From Arsenicicoccus bolidensis DSM 15745 (GTDB lineage: Bacteria > Actinomycetota > Actinomycetes > Actinomycetales > Dermatophilaceae): 40,305 nucleotides of DNA. The notes under the pieces were generated by a model. The model did not search any database, was not told the origin of the DNA, and was given only the letters and a program-made list of their open reading frames with translations. This document shows, in pieces, positions 6,991-15,237 of the stretch. The stretch covers positions 1 through 40,305 of the forward strand of contig NZ_AUFG01000033.1 of assembly GCF_000426385.1 (NCBI RefSeq). Reading direction: 5' to 3'. A program made the translations under genes and the position numbers. Position 1 is the first letter of the stretch; each line of letters begins with the position of its first letter.

Positions 6991-8310
6991 CTAGCCCCGG
7001 CCGCCGCGCCGCCGCTCCAGCCAGGGCCCGAACTCCCGCGACAGCGCCTCGCTCCAGGTGGGGATCTCCACGCCCTCCTCCTCGCGCCACCGCCGCCGGG
7101 CCAGGGCGCGCGAGCGATAGAGACCCACCAGCCCGATCGCAAAGACCGGCAGCTGCACCGCCATCGCCAGGCGAAAGCCCTCGAGCGTGTAGCGCCCGCC
7201 CGACGACGTCGCGTCGAGCACCAGACCGATCCCGAGGATGGCCAGCAGCGCGCCGGTGAAGGCGCCCATGATCACGACGCCCGTCGCGGCCCCGAGGCGG
7301 TGCGAGGGGTTGAAGGTCCGCGCGAAGTCGAACCCGATCGACGACCCCGGACCGCCCGTCGCCAGGCCGACGACGAGCACCACGAGGAGCCACATCGGGG
7401 CGCGACCGGGCCACAGCAGCACGGCGACCCACGGCACGACGTTGCAGGCGGTGACCATCAGCGCGAGGTTGGAGCGGCGCAGCGGATGGCGCTGGGTCAG
7501 CAGCCCGAGGACGGGGCCGATGCCGAGGCCCAGCACGACGAAGAGCGTGAGCAGCGCGGAGGCGGTCTGCGGCGAGAGACCCTCGCCCTGCACGAGATAG
7601 GGGACGCCCCACATCATCGCGAAGACCATCGGCGCGAACCCCGTCACCCAGTGCGTCCACAGCCCGAGCCGCGTGCCGGGATGCCGCAGCATGGCGCTGA
7701 CCTGGCCCAGGATCGGCGGTCGCTCCACGGGCGCGGCGGTGGCGGCGCCGGGTGGGGCGTCGCGCAGCAGGGTCGCCGCCAGCAGGCAGGACGCGGCGGC
7801 GATGGCGGCCGCCGTGCCGAACGCCACGGTCCACCCGGGCCCGTGCAGCAGAGCCGACAGGGGGATGGCCGCGAGCACCTGCCCGGCCTGGCCGAGCAGG
7901 CCCGTGAGCTGGGTGAACAACGGCACCTGACCCGGGGGGAACCACGCCGGGACGAGCCGTATGACGCTGCCGAAGGTCATCGCGTCGCCGGCGCCGACGA
8001 GGACGCGGGCCGCCATACCGGTCGGGACGTCGTCGGCCGTGGCCATCAGGATCTGGCCGACCGCCATGAGGGCCGCGCCGATCGTGACCATCCGCCGCGT
8101 CCCGAACCGGTCCAGCGCGATCCCCACCGGCACCTGCAGCCCGGCATAGACCAGCAGCTGCAGCACGACGAACGACGCCACGATGCCCGCGGGCGCGTGG
8201 AAGCGGTCGGCCGCGTCGATCCCCGCGACGCCCAAGGAGGTTCGCTGCAGCACGGCCGCGGTGTAGGCGATGACCCCGACGACCCAGACGATCCACCCTC
8301 GCGTGCTCAC
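6991..8310 (-). CDS. MFS transporter (nitrate/sugar-phosphate-like major facilitator)
   Basis: The 439-residue protein has about 12 hydrophobic segments in two halves with a central loop near residues 190-210. Major facilitator features include the DRFGTRR loop after TM2. The GTG at 8310 (STRGWIVWVVGV) is preferred over an ATG 51 nt upstream, because the longer form would overlap the divergent acetyltransferase gene and adds a non-membrane leader. The cargo cannot be told from sequence. It ends convergently, about 50 nt from the small gene at 6629-6937. The start regions of this gene and the acetyltransferase face each other across only 28 nt, so their promoters must overlap or be leaderless. 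Confidence 0.8.
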   Translation of the reverse strand: MSTRGWIVWVVGVIAYTAAVLQRTSLGVAGIDAADRFHAPAGIVASFVVLQLLVYAGLQVPVGIALDRFGTRRMVTIGAALMAVGQILMATADDVPTGMAARVLVGAGDAMTFGSVIRLVPAWFPPGQVPLFTQLTGLLGQAGQVLAAIPLSALLHGPGWTVAFGTAAAIAAASCLLAATLLRDAPPGAATAAPVERPPILGQVSAMLRHPGTRLGLWTHWVTGFAPMVFAMMWGVPYLVQGEGLSPQTASALLTLFVVLGLGIGPVLGLLTQRHPLRRSNLALMVTACNVVPWVAVLLWPGRAPMWLLVVLVVGLATGGPGSSIGFDFARTFNPSHRLGAATGVVIMGAFTGALLAILGIGLVLDATSSGGRYTLEGFRLAMAVQLPVFAIGLVGLYRSRALARRRWREEEGVEIPTWSEALSREFGPWLERRRGGRG

Positions 8311-8338
8311 GGGTCCAGTCTCGCCTACGGTCGAAGGC

Positions 8339-8911
8339 ATGACGGACATCCCCGACACCACCGACAGCCGCTCGATGCGCGAGCGCCGCGACGCCGGCGA
8401 CCCCTATCGCGTGGACGGGGAGCTCGGCGCCGCCATGGAGCGGGCCCAGGCCACCATGCGGCGCGCCAACGCGTGCGAGGACGCCGACGAGCGCCGCCGC
8501 CTGCTCGAGGAGCTCCTCGGGTCGTATGCCGAGACCGCCCACCTGCGCGCCCCCGTCTACGTCGACTACGGGGACAACCTGCACGTCGGCGAGGGGACGT
8601 TCGCCAACTACGGACTGATGGCCCTGGACGTCGCGGAGATCCGGATCGGCGCCCAGGTGCAGATGGGACCCAACGTCCAGCTCCTGACGCCGACCCACCC
8701 CGTCGAGCCGGGCCCCCGCCGCGAGGGCTGGGAGGGCGCGCGCCCCATCACGATCGAGGACAACGTCTGGATCGGGGGCGGCGCGATCGTCCTCGCCGGG
8801 GTCACGGTGGGTCGCGACTCGATCGTCGGCGCGGGCGCGGTGGTCACCAAGGACGTGCCCCGCGGCGTCGTCGTCGTGGGCAACCCGGCGCGCGTCGTCC
8901 GCGAGCTCTGA
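8339..8911 (+). CDS. Sugar O-acetyltransferase, LacA/Maa type
   Basis: The 190-residue protein is a left-handed beta-helix acetyltransferase that moves acetyl from acetyl-CoA to a sugar hydroxyl. It has an N-terminal Mac domain (DPYRVDGELGAAMERAQ and onwards) and hexapeptide repeats. The catalytic His lies in LLTPTHPVEP, and the GGGAIVLAGVTVG and VVGNPARVVREL segments are typical of maltose and galactoside acetyltransferases. ATG 8339 gives the usual length. It is divergent from the MFS gene, which may move a related sugar or drug; this link is weak inference. Confidence 0.88.
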   Translation: MTDIPDTTDSRSMRERRDAGDPYRVDGELGAAMERAQATMRRANACEDADERRRLLEELLGSYAETAHLRAPVYVDYGDNLHVGEGTFANYGLMALDVAEIRIGAQVQMGPNVQLLTPTHPVEPGPRREGWEGARPITIEDNVWIGGGAIVLAGVTVGRDSIVGAGAVVTKDVPRGVVVVGNPARVVREL

Positions 8912-9149
8912 CCCGACGGGTCACGTGGAACGTTCAAAGGTCGCGGTTGCGCACCTAGGTTGCCCCGACGGGTCACTTCGGGGCGAGACGAATGGCGGAG
9001 CACGCGCCGGGTGACGGTGTGGCATCCGTTCGGCGGCGCGGCGCCGGCATACGGCCTCGATGGTGCACGCTAGGTGACGAACCAGGGCTGCCCGACCACG
9101 GACGGCCCTGCTGACGACCTTGATCCCGACGAGAGGCCACGGCACGACG

Positions 9150-10448
9150 ATGGACGCACGACCGACGGACGAACCCGGCACGCCCGGGACGACGGCCGAC
9201 CCCGCCACCACCGCCCACACCGCCACCACCGACGCGGGCGAGGGCGCCGGAGCCAGCAAGGTCACCAAGCGCCAGGCCCGCGACGACGCGCACGAGGGAA
9301 GCCTGCGGCGCGGCGCCCAGATCGCCGACCAGCGCGCGCAGGAGTGGACCCGCCCCGGCGGCATACCCCGGATGCTGGTGATCCTCCTCGGCCTGGCCGC
9401 CGCCTGGATCGGCATCCAGGGCATGACGGCCAACAAGGACCTCATCGCGCCGGTCTTCTTCGCGATCAACCTGATGATCGCGGCCTACCCGCTCAAGGGG
9501 TGGCTGACGCGCAAGGGCGTGCCCGAGTGGATCGGCTCGATCCTGGCGGGGCTGGTCGTGTTCGCGGTCATCATCGCGTTCTTCTCCGCGCTGGGCTGGT
9601 CGATCGCCTCGCTCGTGGCCGAGATCCCGCAGTACAACAGCAAGTTCGAGCAGCTCTACACCCAGTCGCTGGACCAGCTGAGCAGGTTCGGCCTCAGCGA
9701 GTCCACGCTGCTCGAACAGCTCAAGGGCATCAACCCGCAGAGCATCATGGGCTATGTCACGACCGTGCTGACCGGTCTGCAGAGCTTCACCGGCCTGCTG
9801 GCCGTCATCCTCACCGTCCTGTTCTTCCTGATGATGGACGCGACGGGCTGGGGCAAGCGCATGGACCTCGGGCGCCGGCACCACCCCCGCATCGTCGAGG
9901 CGCTCGACGCGTTCGGCGGCGGCGTGCGTCGCTACTGGATCGTGTCGACGGTCTTCGGCCTGATCGTGGCGGCGCTCGACTGGGCCGCGCTGCTCGTGCT
10001 CGGCGTCCCGCTGGCCGCGGTGTGGGCCGTGCTGAGCTTCCTCACCAACTACATCCCCAACATCGGCTTCGTCATCGGCCTGATCCCGCCGGCGCTGATG
10101 GCGCTGCTGGCCAAGGGCCCCATGACGGCGCTGTGGGTGGTCGTGGCCTATTGCGGGCTCAACTTCGTCGTGCAGTCGATCATCCAGCCGAAGTTCGCCG
10201 GCGACGCCGTCGGCGTGACCCCCACGCTGTCTTTCCTGTCGCTGCTGTTCTGGGCGTCCGTGCTCGGGCCGATGGGCGCGATCCTGGCCCTCCCGATGAC
10301 GCTGCTGATCAAGGCCGTGCTGATCGACTCGGACCCGCAGGCGCGCTGGGCCAATGCCTTCATCGCGGCGAACCCGGCGACCGCCGAGTCGGGGATGGTC
10401 AAGGACACGGTCGATCCGGAGAACGAGCACGACGACGCCGTCGCCTGA
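9150..10448 (+). CDS. AI-2E family (PerM/TqsA-like) membrane transporter
   Basis: The protein (432 residues from ATG 9150) has a hydrophilic N-terminus of about 75 residues rich in Thr, Ala and Asp, then 7-8 membrane segments in the pattern of the AI-2E/PerM family. A typical signature is the SFLTNYIPNIGFVIGLIPP loop near residue 300, followed by GLNFVVQSIIQPKFAGDAVG. Family members have been linked to quorum-signal export, cytochrome or sodium/proton transport, so no substrate is assigned. The ATG at 9120 is in frame but has no ribosome site; GAGAGG precedes 9150 at a rather long distance. A strong hairpin follows downstream. The 238 nt before the gene show no other gene. Confidence 0.82.
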   Translation: MDARPTDEPGTPGTTADPATTAHTATTDAGEGAGASKVTKRQARDDAHEGSLRRGAQIADQRAQEWTRPGGIPRMLVILLGLAAAWIGIQGMTANKDLIAPVFFAINLMIAAYPLKGWLTRKGVPEWIGSILAGLVVFAVIIAFFSALGWSIASLVAEIPQYNSKFEQLYTQSLDQLSRFGLSESTLLEQLKGINPQSIMGYVTTVLTGLQSFTGLLAVILTVLFFLMMDATGWGKRMDLGRRHHPRIVEALDAFGGGVRRYWIVSTVFGLIVAALDWAALLVLGVPLAAVWAVLSFLTNYIPNIGFVIGLIPPALMALLAKGPMTALWVVVAYCGLNFVVQSIIQPKFAGDAVGVTPTLSFLSLLFWASVLGPMGAILALPMTLLIKAVLIDSDPQARWANAFIAANPATAESGMVKDTVDPENEHDDAVA

Positions 10449-10531
10449 CCCGCCCCCGGCGAAGGCATCAGCCGGGCCTGGTTCAGCAGGCTGATGATCC
10501 GCAGGCCGGTCGATCCGTCCGGGCCGTATGA

Positions 10532-10565
10532 CGAGACGCCCACCCCACGCGGGGTGGGCGTCTCG
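10532..10565 (+). terminator. Strong 15-bp GC hairpin
   Basis: CGAGACGCCCACCCC and GGGGTGGGCGTCTCG form a perfect 15-bp stem with a 4-nt ACGC loop, 84 nt after the AI-2E transporter gene. There is no U-run. It insulates the following toxin-antitoxin pair. Confidence 0.7.
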
Positions 10566-10596
10566 CGCGTCCGGTCGATGGATCACGCGCCGCTTT

Positions 10597-10632
10597 GTAG
10601 ATACGTAGTACCCTCCTCGTGGAGGTGGTTTC
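10597..10632 (+). promoter_or_regulatory. Promoter and hairpin-masked ribosome site of the phd-PIN module
   Basis: A possible -10 (TAGATA, near 10598-10603) overlaps the palindrome TACGTA (10602-10607). Just downstream CCTCC (10612-10616) can pair with GGAGG (10621-10625) across a TCGT loop, hiding the ribosome site that lies 7 nt before the ATG. This could limit translation of the antitoxin; the regulatory role is inferred. Confidence 0.4.
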
Positions 10633-10869
10633 ATGACTATCGTGAACGCGCGAACGTTCAACCATTCGCCGTCCAAGGTCAAGGCGATGGCCAAGGAGGG
10701 TCCGGTCTTCGTGACCGACCGGGGCCACCCGACCCTTGTCGTCCTCAGCATCGACGAGTACGAGCGGTTGTCCGGGGCCGGTAGCGTCCTCGACTCGCTG
10801 CGCATGGACGTCGAGGTGGACTTCGAGCCGGTGATCAGCCGGACCCTGGGCGAGGTCCCAGCGCTGTGA
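10633..10869 (+). CDS. Phd/YefM-family antitoxin
   Basis: The 78-residue protein has the Phd/YefM form: a short N-terminal DNA-binding fold (TIVNARTFNHSPSKVKAMAK), the strand motif GPVFVTDRGHPTLVVLSIDEYERL, and an acidic C-terminal tail for toxin binding. It is expected to neutralise the PIN toxin encoded next and to repress the operon. The ATG at 10633 follows GGAGG by 7 nt. Its TGA overlaps the GTG of the toxin gene (GTGA), which enforces coupled translation. Confidence 0.88.
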   Translation: MTIVNARTFNHSPSKVKAMAKEGPVFVTDRGHPTLVVLSIDEYERLSGAGSVLDSLRMDVEVDFEPVISRTLGEVPAL

Positions 10870-11285
10870 GCTTCCTGCTCGACACGAACGTCGTCAGCGA
10901 GCTCCGCACGCCTTCTGCTGACGCCGGCGTCGTGAGCTGGGCCGCCCAGCTGGCCAGGCGCGACGCATACCTGAGCGTGGTCACCATCCGCGAGATCGAG
11001 GCCGGCATCATCCTGGTCGAACGACGCGACGAGCGTCAGGGGGCAGTCCTGCGGTCATGGCTCGAGGAGCGGGTCCTCGTGCAGTATGCCGACCGCCTGC
11101 TTCCCGTGGACCTGGCGGTCGCCCGGCGTGCGGCGGCTCTGCACGTCCCAGATCCTCGGCCCGAGCGGGATGCGTTGATCGCGGCCACCGCGCTCGTGCA
11201 CGGGCTGGTGGTCGTCACCCGCAACGTGAGCGACTTCGCCCCCACCGGCGTGGAGGTCCTCGACCCGTGGAGTGCGGCCACCTGA
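10866..11285 (+). CDS. vapC: PIN-domain ribonuclease toxin (VapC family)
   Basis: This 139-residue protein is a PIN nuclease. The acidic metal-binding residues are visible as Asp in FLLDTNVVSELR, Glu in SVVTIREIEAGI, Asp in PERDALIAATAL and Asp in VVTRNVSDFAPTGVEVLDPW. VapC toxins cleave specific RNAs, often tRNA. The GTG start at 10866 overlaps the antitoxin stop codon. Motifs are complete, so activity is likely. Pairing of VapC with a Phd-type antitoxin is common. Confidence 0.92.
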   Translation: MSFLLDTNVVSELRTPSADAGVVSWAAQLARRDAYLSVVTIREIEAGIILVERRDERQGAVLRSWLEERVLVQYADRLLPVDLAVARRAAALHVPDPRPERDALIAATALVHGLVVVTRNVSDFAPTGVEVLDPWSAAT

Positions 11286-11371
11286 ACCAGCGAGTCAGCG
11301 CCAGCGCCATGTGCGCCCACTCACGGGCCAGGGGGATGCGCTCCGAGGGTCGACCCGGTGGAGGGCCGGGG

Positions 11372-11416
11372 CCAGGCGTGGTCAGGCCAGGCGTGGTCAG
11401 GCTAGGCGTGGCCGGG
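11372..11416. repeat. Three tandem 15-bp repeats at the TetR stop codon
   Basis: CCAGGCGTGGTCAGG occurs at 11372-11386 and 11387-11401, and a diverged third copy (CTAGGCGTGGCCGGG) at 11402-11416 encodes the last residues and the stop of the TetR gene. It looks like slippage spreading from the gene end. Confidence 0.7.
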
Positions 11417-11992
11417 GCGGACGAGGCGGAGCGCGAGCGTCGTGAAGTGGTCGGCCACCGCCTGCGGCGTCCATGACGCGTCGGCGGTCCACCAGCGCGC
11501 CACGTCCACGCCCAGCGAGATGAGGGCGGTCACCGTCATCCGGGGCTGGTCGGTCTCGAACTCCCCGGACGCCACCCCGGCCTCCACCACGGACCGGAAG
11601 ACGTCGGTGATCTGGCGGCGCAGGTCCCCGACCTCGGCTAGGTGCTCGGGCGTGAGCGCGTCGAGCTCGTAGTTCACGATCCGCGAGACCGTGTGGCGCT
11701 CGGCGTGGGTGAGGACCCAGGCGTGCGCCAGCGCCCGGAGCTGCTCGGTGGGGGAGTCGGCGGAGGCCACCGCCTCGCGGGCCAGCCGCAGCACCTCGGC
11801 GTGGCCCTCCAGCGAGAGGGCGTGGAGCAGCGACTCCTTGCTGGCGTGGTGGACGTAGACGGCGGCCGGGCTCATGCCGGCGGCCGCGGCGATGTCGCGG
11901 GTCGTGGTCGCGTGGAAGCCCTTGGCGGCGAAGGAGTGCAGCGCCGCGGCCTTGATGCGGTGGCGCGCGTCGCGGGTCGGGCCGGGCGGCAT
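11402..11992 (-). CDS. TetR-family regulator of the acyl-CoA operon
   Basis: This 196-residue protein has an N-terminal TetR HTH (residues 12-58; the recognition part is TTRDIAAAAGMSPAAVYVHH) and a helical C-terminal ligand pocket of the kind seen in regulators of acyl-CoA dehydrogenase operons. ATG 11992 was chosen because GAGAGGGGTG lies just upstream; a GTG six codons earlier is possible. It is divergent from the first acyl-CoA dehydrogenase gene with an 18-bp palindrome between them, so it very probably represses that operon and itself. The inducer is most likely an acyl-CoA, by analogy with FadR, KstR and similar regulators. Confidence 0.88.
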   Translation of the reverse strand: MPPGPTRDARHRIKAAALHSFAAKGFHATTTRDIAAAAGMSPAAVYVHHASKESLLHALSLEGHAEVLRLAREAVASADSPTEQLRALAHAWVLTHAERHTVSRIVNYELDALTPEHLAEVGDLRRQITDVFRSVVEAGVASGEFETDQPRMTVTALISLGVDVARWWTADASWTPQAVADHFTTLALRLVRPGHA

Positions 11993-12058
11993 ACGGATCA
12001 CCCCTCTCACCTCTTGACCCGGGCCTGGGTCATGGGTGATTCTCTAGCGAGACCATGA

Positions 12059-12076
12059 ACTAAGCAAGCGCTTAGT
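12059..12076. promoter_or_regulatory. TetR operator between regulator and acyl-CoA operon
   Basis: ACTAAGC-AAGC-GCTTAGT is a perfect 7-bp-arm palindrome midway between the divergent TetR and acyl-CoA dehydrogenase starts. AT-rich arms in this GC-rich setting and its central position make it the best operator candidate. Confidence 0.75.
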
Positions 12077-12125
12077 CACACTTGCCGGCAACGCGACGAC
12101 CGCACGGTCACCAGGAGGAGACGCG

Positions 12126-13271
12126 ATGAAGCGCACCATCTACGACGAGGACCACGAGGCCTTCCGACAGTCCGTCAAGGAGTTCGTGGACCGGACCCTC
12201 GCGCCCCGGGCGGAGGAGATGATCCGGGACCACGTCATCGCCCGAGACATCTGGGAGGAGGCCGGGGCCCAGGGCTTCTTCGGCCTCAGCATCCCGGAGG
12301 AGTATGGCGGCGCCGGCATCGACGACTACCGCTTCAACGCCGTCTTCGCCGAGGAGATCGGCAGGTTCACCAACGCCGCTGGCTCGTGCTTCGGCATCCA
12401 CGCCGACATCACCGCCCCCTATCTCGTGCACCTCGGCACCGAGGAGCAGAAGCAGCGGTGGCTGCCCGACGTCGCCGCCGGCAAGAAGATCATGGCCATC
12501 GGGATGACCGAGCCCTCCGGCGGCTCCGACCTGGCAGCGCTGAAGTCCACCGCCGTCCGCGACGGCGACGACTGGGTCATCAACGGCTCCAAGACCTTCA
12601 TCACCAACGGCCACCAGTGCGACCTCGCCGTCGTCGCCGTCCGCACCGACCCCACCAAGGGTGCCAAGGGCATCTCGTTGTTCGTCCTCGAGGCCGGCAT
12701 GGAGGGCTTCACCAAGGGCAACAAGCTCGACAAGGTCGGCCAGGAGGAGTCCGACACCTCCGAGCTGTTCTTCGAGAACGTCCGCGTCAGCAACGACCAC
12801 CTCCTCGGGCCCGAGGGGATGGGCTTCATCGAGATGATGAAGCACCTGCCGCAGGAGCGCCTCGGTGCCGCCGTCGGCAACCTCGCCAACGCCCGCCAGA
12901 TCCTCGCTGAGACGATCCAGTACACCAAGGACCGCAAGGCCTTCGGCCAGCCCATCGGCACCTTCCAGCACAACAAGTTCAAGATCGCCGAGATGGTCAC
13001 CAAGTGCGAGGTCACCCAGGCCTTCATCGACCAGTGCGTGATCGCGCACTCCGAGGGCACCCTCACCGCCGTGGACGCGGCCAAGGCCAAGTGGTGGGCG
13101 AGCGAGGTGCAGTGCGCCGTCCTCGACGAGTGCGTCCAGCTCCACGGAGGCTACGGCTACATGAACGAGTATCGCGTCGCCCGCGCCTGGCGCGACGCCC
13201 GCGTCCACAAGATCTGGGCGGGGAGCAACGAGATTATGAAGGAGCTCATCGGGCGGGACCTGGGCCTCTGA
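12126..13271 (+). CDS. Acyl-CoA dehydrogenase, long-chain/isovaleryl-like
   Basis: This 381-residue FAD enzyme introduces the alpha-beta double bond into an acyl-CoA. It shows the flavin motif MTEPSGGSDLAALKS, ITNGHQCDLAVV, the RKAFGQPIGTFQHNKFKIAEM helix and the terminal LHGGYGYMNEY segment. The usual MCAD catalytic Glu near the C-terminus is replaced (KIWAGSNEIMKELI), and a Glu in HLPQERLGAA sits where LCAD and isovaleryl-CoA dehydrogenase carry theirs. AGGAGGAG precedes the ATG by about 7 nt. It is the first gene of the operon and lies under the TetR operator. Confidence 0.93.
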   Translation: MKRTIYDEDHEAFRQSVKEFVDRTLAPRAEEMIRDHVIARDIWEEAGAQGFFGLSIPEEYGGAGIDDYRFNAVFAEEIGRFTNAAGSCFGIHADITAPYLVHLGTEEQKQRWLPDVAAGKKIMAIGMTEPSGGSDLAALKSTAVRDGDDWVINGSKTFITNGHQCDLAVVAVRTDPTKGAKGISLFVLEAGMEGFTKGNKLDKVGQEESDTSELFFENVRVSNDHLLGPEGMGFIEMMKHLPQERLGAAVGNLANARQILAETIQYTKDRKAFGQPIGTFQHNKFKIAEMVTKCEVTQAFIDQCVIAHSEGTLTAVDAAKAKWWASEVQCAVLDECVQLHGGYGYMNEYRVARAWRDARVHKIWAGSNEIMKELIGRDLGL

Positions 13272-13453
13272 GCCTGGCTCTGCACCAGCCTGTATGACGT
13301 CCTGGCGTCGCCGGGGTGCGGGCGGGCGGCCTTCCACTCGCCGGTCGTCCCTCGCGGCTCCCGCCAGACCCGCCTGTCCGCCCACCCGCACCCCGGCTCC
13401 ACCCTCAGCACCCACCCTCTCTAGTACGCAGCAGACGACGAAGGAGTCAGGTA

Positions 13454-14218
13454 GTGAACAGGTTCGACGGCAAGGTCGGGATCGTCACGGGGGCGTCCCG
13501 GGGGATCGGGCTGGCCATCGCGCGGCGGCTCGTCGCCGAGGGCGCCAAGGTCGTGATCACGGCCCGCAAGCCCGAGGCGCTCGCCGCCGCGGTGGAGACC
13601 ATGGGCGGTGAGGAGCACTGCATCGCGGTCGCGGGCAACGCCGGTGACCCCGCCCACCAGGACGAGGCGATCCGGACGGCCGTCGAGCGGTTCGGGGGCC
13701 TGGACCTGCTGGTCAACAACACGGGGATCAACCCGGCCTACGGGCCGCTGATGGAGATCGACCTCGACGTCGCGCGCAAGATCCTCGACACCAACGTCGT
13801 GGCGGCGCTCTCCTGGGTGCAGAAGGCCTATGCCGTGCGGATGCGCGAGCACGGCGGCTCCGTCGTCAACGTCGGCTCGGTCGCGGGCCTGCGGGCGGCG
13901 CCGGGGATCGCGTTCTACGGCGCGAGCAAGGCCGCGCTGCTGCACCTGACCGAGGAGCTCGCCGTCGAGCTCGGGCCCGCCATCAGGGTCAACGCGGTCG
14001 CGCCCGCCGTGGTCAAGACCAGGTTCGCCGTCGCGCTCTATGAGGGGCGCGAGGAGAAGGCGTCGCGCGGCTACGCCCTCAAGCGGCTCGGCGAGCCCGA
14101 GGACGTCGCGGGGGCCGTGGCCTACCTGCTGTCCGACGACGCCGCGTGGACGACCGGGCACACGATGGTCCTCGACGGCGGCGCCACGCTCATCGACGGC
14201 TCGGCGATCGGCGGCTGA
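13454..14218 (+). CDS. Short-chain dehydrogenase/reductase (beta-oxidation type)
   Basis: The 254-residue SDR has the cofactor motif TGASRGIG, the NNTG segment and the YGASK active site (Tyr and Lys), ending in the usual DGGATLIDG tail. It should oxidise or reduce a hydroxyl or keto group on the acyl chain. GTG 13454 was chosen because AAGGAG lies 7 nt upstream; longer in-frame starts run through a gap of about 180 nt with no ribosome site. That gap (13272-13453) contains no other gene and no clear terminator, so the gene is probably read with the upstream dehydrogenase. Confidence 0.9.
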   Translation: MNRFDGKVGIVTGASRGIGLAIARRLVAEGAKVVITARKPEALAAAVETMGGEEHCIAVAGNAGDPAHQDEAIRTAVERFGGLDLLVNNTGINPAYGPLMEIDLDVARKILDTNVVAALSWVQKAYAVRMREHGGSVVNVGSVAGLRAAPGIAFYGASKAALLHLTEELAVELGPAIRVNAVAPAVVKTRFAVALYEGREEKASRGYALKRLGEPEDVAGAVAYLLSDDAAWTTGHTMVLDGGATLIDGSAIGG

Positions 14219-14223
14219 CCGCG

Positions 14224-15117
14224 ATGGAGGCGTTGCGCGACAAGGGAGTCGTGGTGACCGGAGCGGCCGGGGGCATCGGCCGCGCCATCGCCGAGGCCTG
14301 CCTCGCAGCCGGGGCACGCGTGGTCGTCAACGACCTCGACGCCGAGCGGCTGCTGGCGACCGCGACGGAGCTCGGCGCGTATGCCGTGCCCGCCGACGTC
14401 TCGACCAACGACGGCATCGCGGCGCTGATCGAGCTCTCGACCGCCCACCTCGGCCGCATCGACGTCTGGGTCGGCAACGCCGGCATCCAGGGCGGCCGCG
14501 GTCTGGAGACGCCCGACGAGACCTGGCAGCTCGCCCACGACATCAACGTCATGGCGCACGTGCGGGCGGCGCGCCTGCTGATGCCGACGTGGCTCGAGAG
14601 CGGGGGCGGCCGGTTCGTCGTGACCGCCTCTGCCGCAGGGCTGCTCACGATGATCGGTGCGGCGCCCTACTCCGTCACCAAGCACGCTGCGGTGGCCTTC
14701 GCCGAGTGGTTGGCTGCGACATACGGCCATCGCGGGATCGACGTGCACTGCCTGTGCCCGCAGGGCGTCGACACCGCCATCTATCGCAGCGCGGGCCACG
14801 TGCAGGGGCTGCTCGCCGCGGACGGTCTGCTCACGCCGGCCGAGGTCGCGGCCACGCTGCTCGAGGCGATCGAGCAGGGCCGCCACCAGGTCCTGCCCCA
14901 CCCCCGCGTCCGGGAGTATGCCGTCGCCCGCGCCACCGACACCGACGCCTGGGTGCGCGGGATGCAGCGCCTGCAGACCCGCTACGACGCCCCCGCCCCC
15001 GCCCCCGCGACGCGGCCGCCCGACACGCGTGAGGTCCCAGTCCCCGCCCCAGCCCCAGCCCCCGCCCCCGCCCCCGCCACCCGGTCGTCCGACTCGCGCA
15101 TCATTGGTCACCAATGA
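14224..15117 (+). CDS. Short-chain dehydrogenase/reductase with Pro-Ala tail
   Basis: The 297-residue SDR starts 5 nt after the preceding SDR. TGAAGGIGRA is the nucleotide motif and YSVTKHA the active-site Tyr/Lys. After about residue 255 the chain becomes a low-complexity Pro-Ala tail (PAPAPATRPP and PAPAPAPAPA), which normal SDRs lack. The last codons (IIGHQ and stop) lie inside the first palindrome of the 50-bp repeat array. The tail may therefore be a recent extension created by GC-rich slippage and repeat acquisition. The substrate is unknown; it belongs to the acyl-CoA operon. Confidence 0.88.
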   Translation: MEALRDKGVVVTGAAGGIGRAIAEACLAAGARVVVNDLDAERLLATATELGAYAVPADVSTNDGIAALIELSTAHLGRIDVWVGNAGIQGGRGLETPDETWQLAHDINVMAHVRAARLLMPTWLESGGGRFVVTASAAGLLTMIGAAPYSVTKHAAVAFAEWLAATYGHRGIDVHCLCPQGVDTAIYRSAGHVQGLLAADGLLTPAEVAATLLEAIEQGRHQVLPHPRVREYAVARATDTDAWVRGMQRLQTRYDAPAPAPATRPPDTREVPVPAPAPAPAPAPATRSSDSRIIGHQ

Positions 15118-15217
15118 CCGAATCCGACACGTTTGGAACGATCCAAAACGCCACTGGTGACCAATGACCGAATCCGACACGTTTGGAACGATCCAAATCG
15201 CCACTGGTGACCAATGG
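15101..15217. repeat. 50-bp tandem repeats with two palindromes per unit
   Basis: Two full 50-bp units start at 15105 and 15155, and a partial third starts at 15205. Each unit holds an ATTGGTSACCAAT palindrome (15101-15117 is an 8-bp-arm perfect one) and a TTTGGA-ACGA-TCCAAA hairpin. The units differ at only two or so bases. They fill the whole gap between two operon genes, from the SDR stop codon to the ribosome site of the next gene, and are AT-richer than their surroundings, so an internal operator or promoter is plausible. Confidence 0.9.
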
Positions 15218-15237
15218 AGAGGAAGGGAACGAGGGCT

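Noticed and set aside
6635-8698. A 687-codon minus-strand frame covering the MFS gene and the acetyltransferase
   Set aside because: It is low-complexity Arg/Gly/Ala translation in another frame of two well-supported genes.
8973-10805. A 610-codon open frame on the minus strand, antisense to the AI-2E transporter
   Set aside because: It is a GC-driven shadow; its translation is rich in Arg, Asp, Gly and His without motifs, while the plus strand has clear membrane segments.
12108-13415. A 435-codon minus-strand frame opposite the first acyl-CoA dehydrogenase
   Set aside because: It mirrors a conserved gene and shows only Gly/Val/Asp-rich composition typical of antisense frames in GC-rich DNA.
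15101-15217. CRISPR-like look of the 50-bp repeats
   Set aside because: Units are contiguous, with only two copies and a fraction, and there are no spacers.
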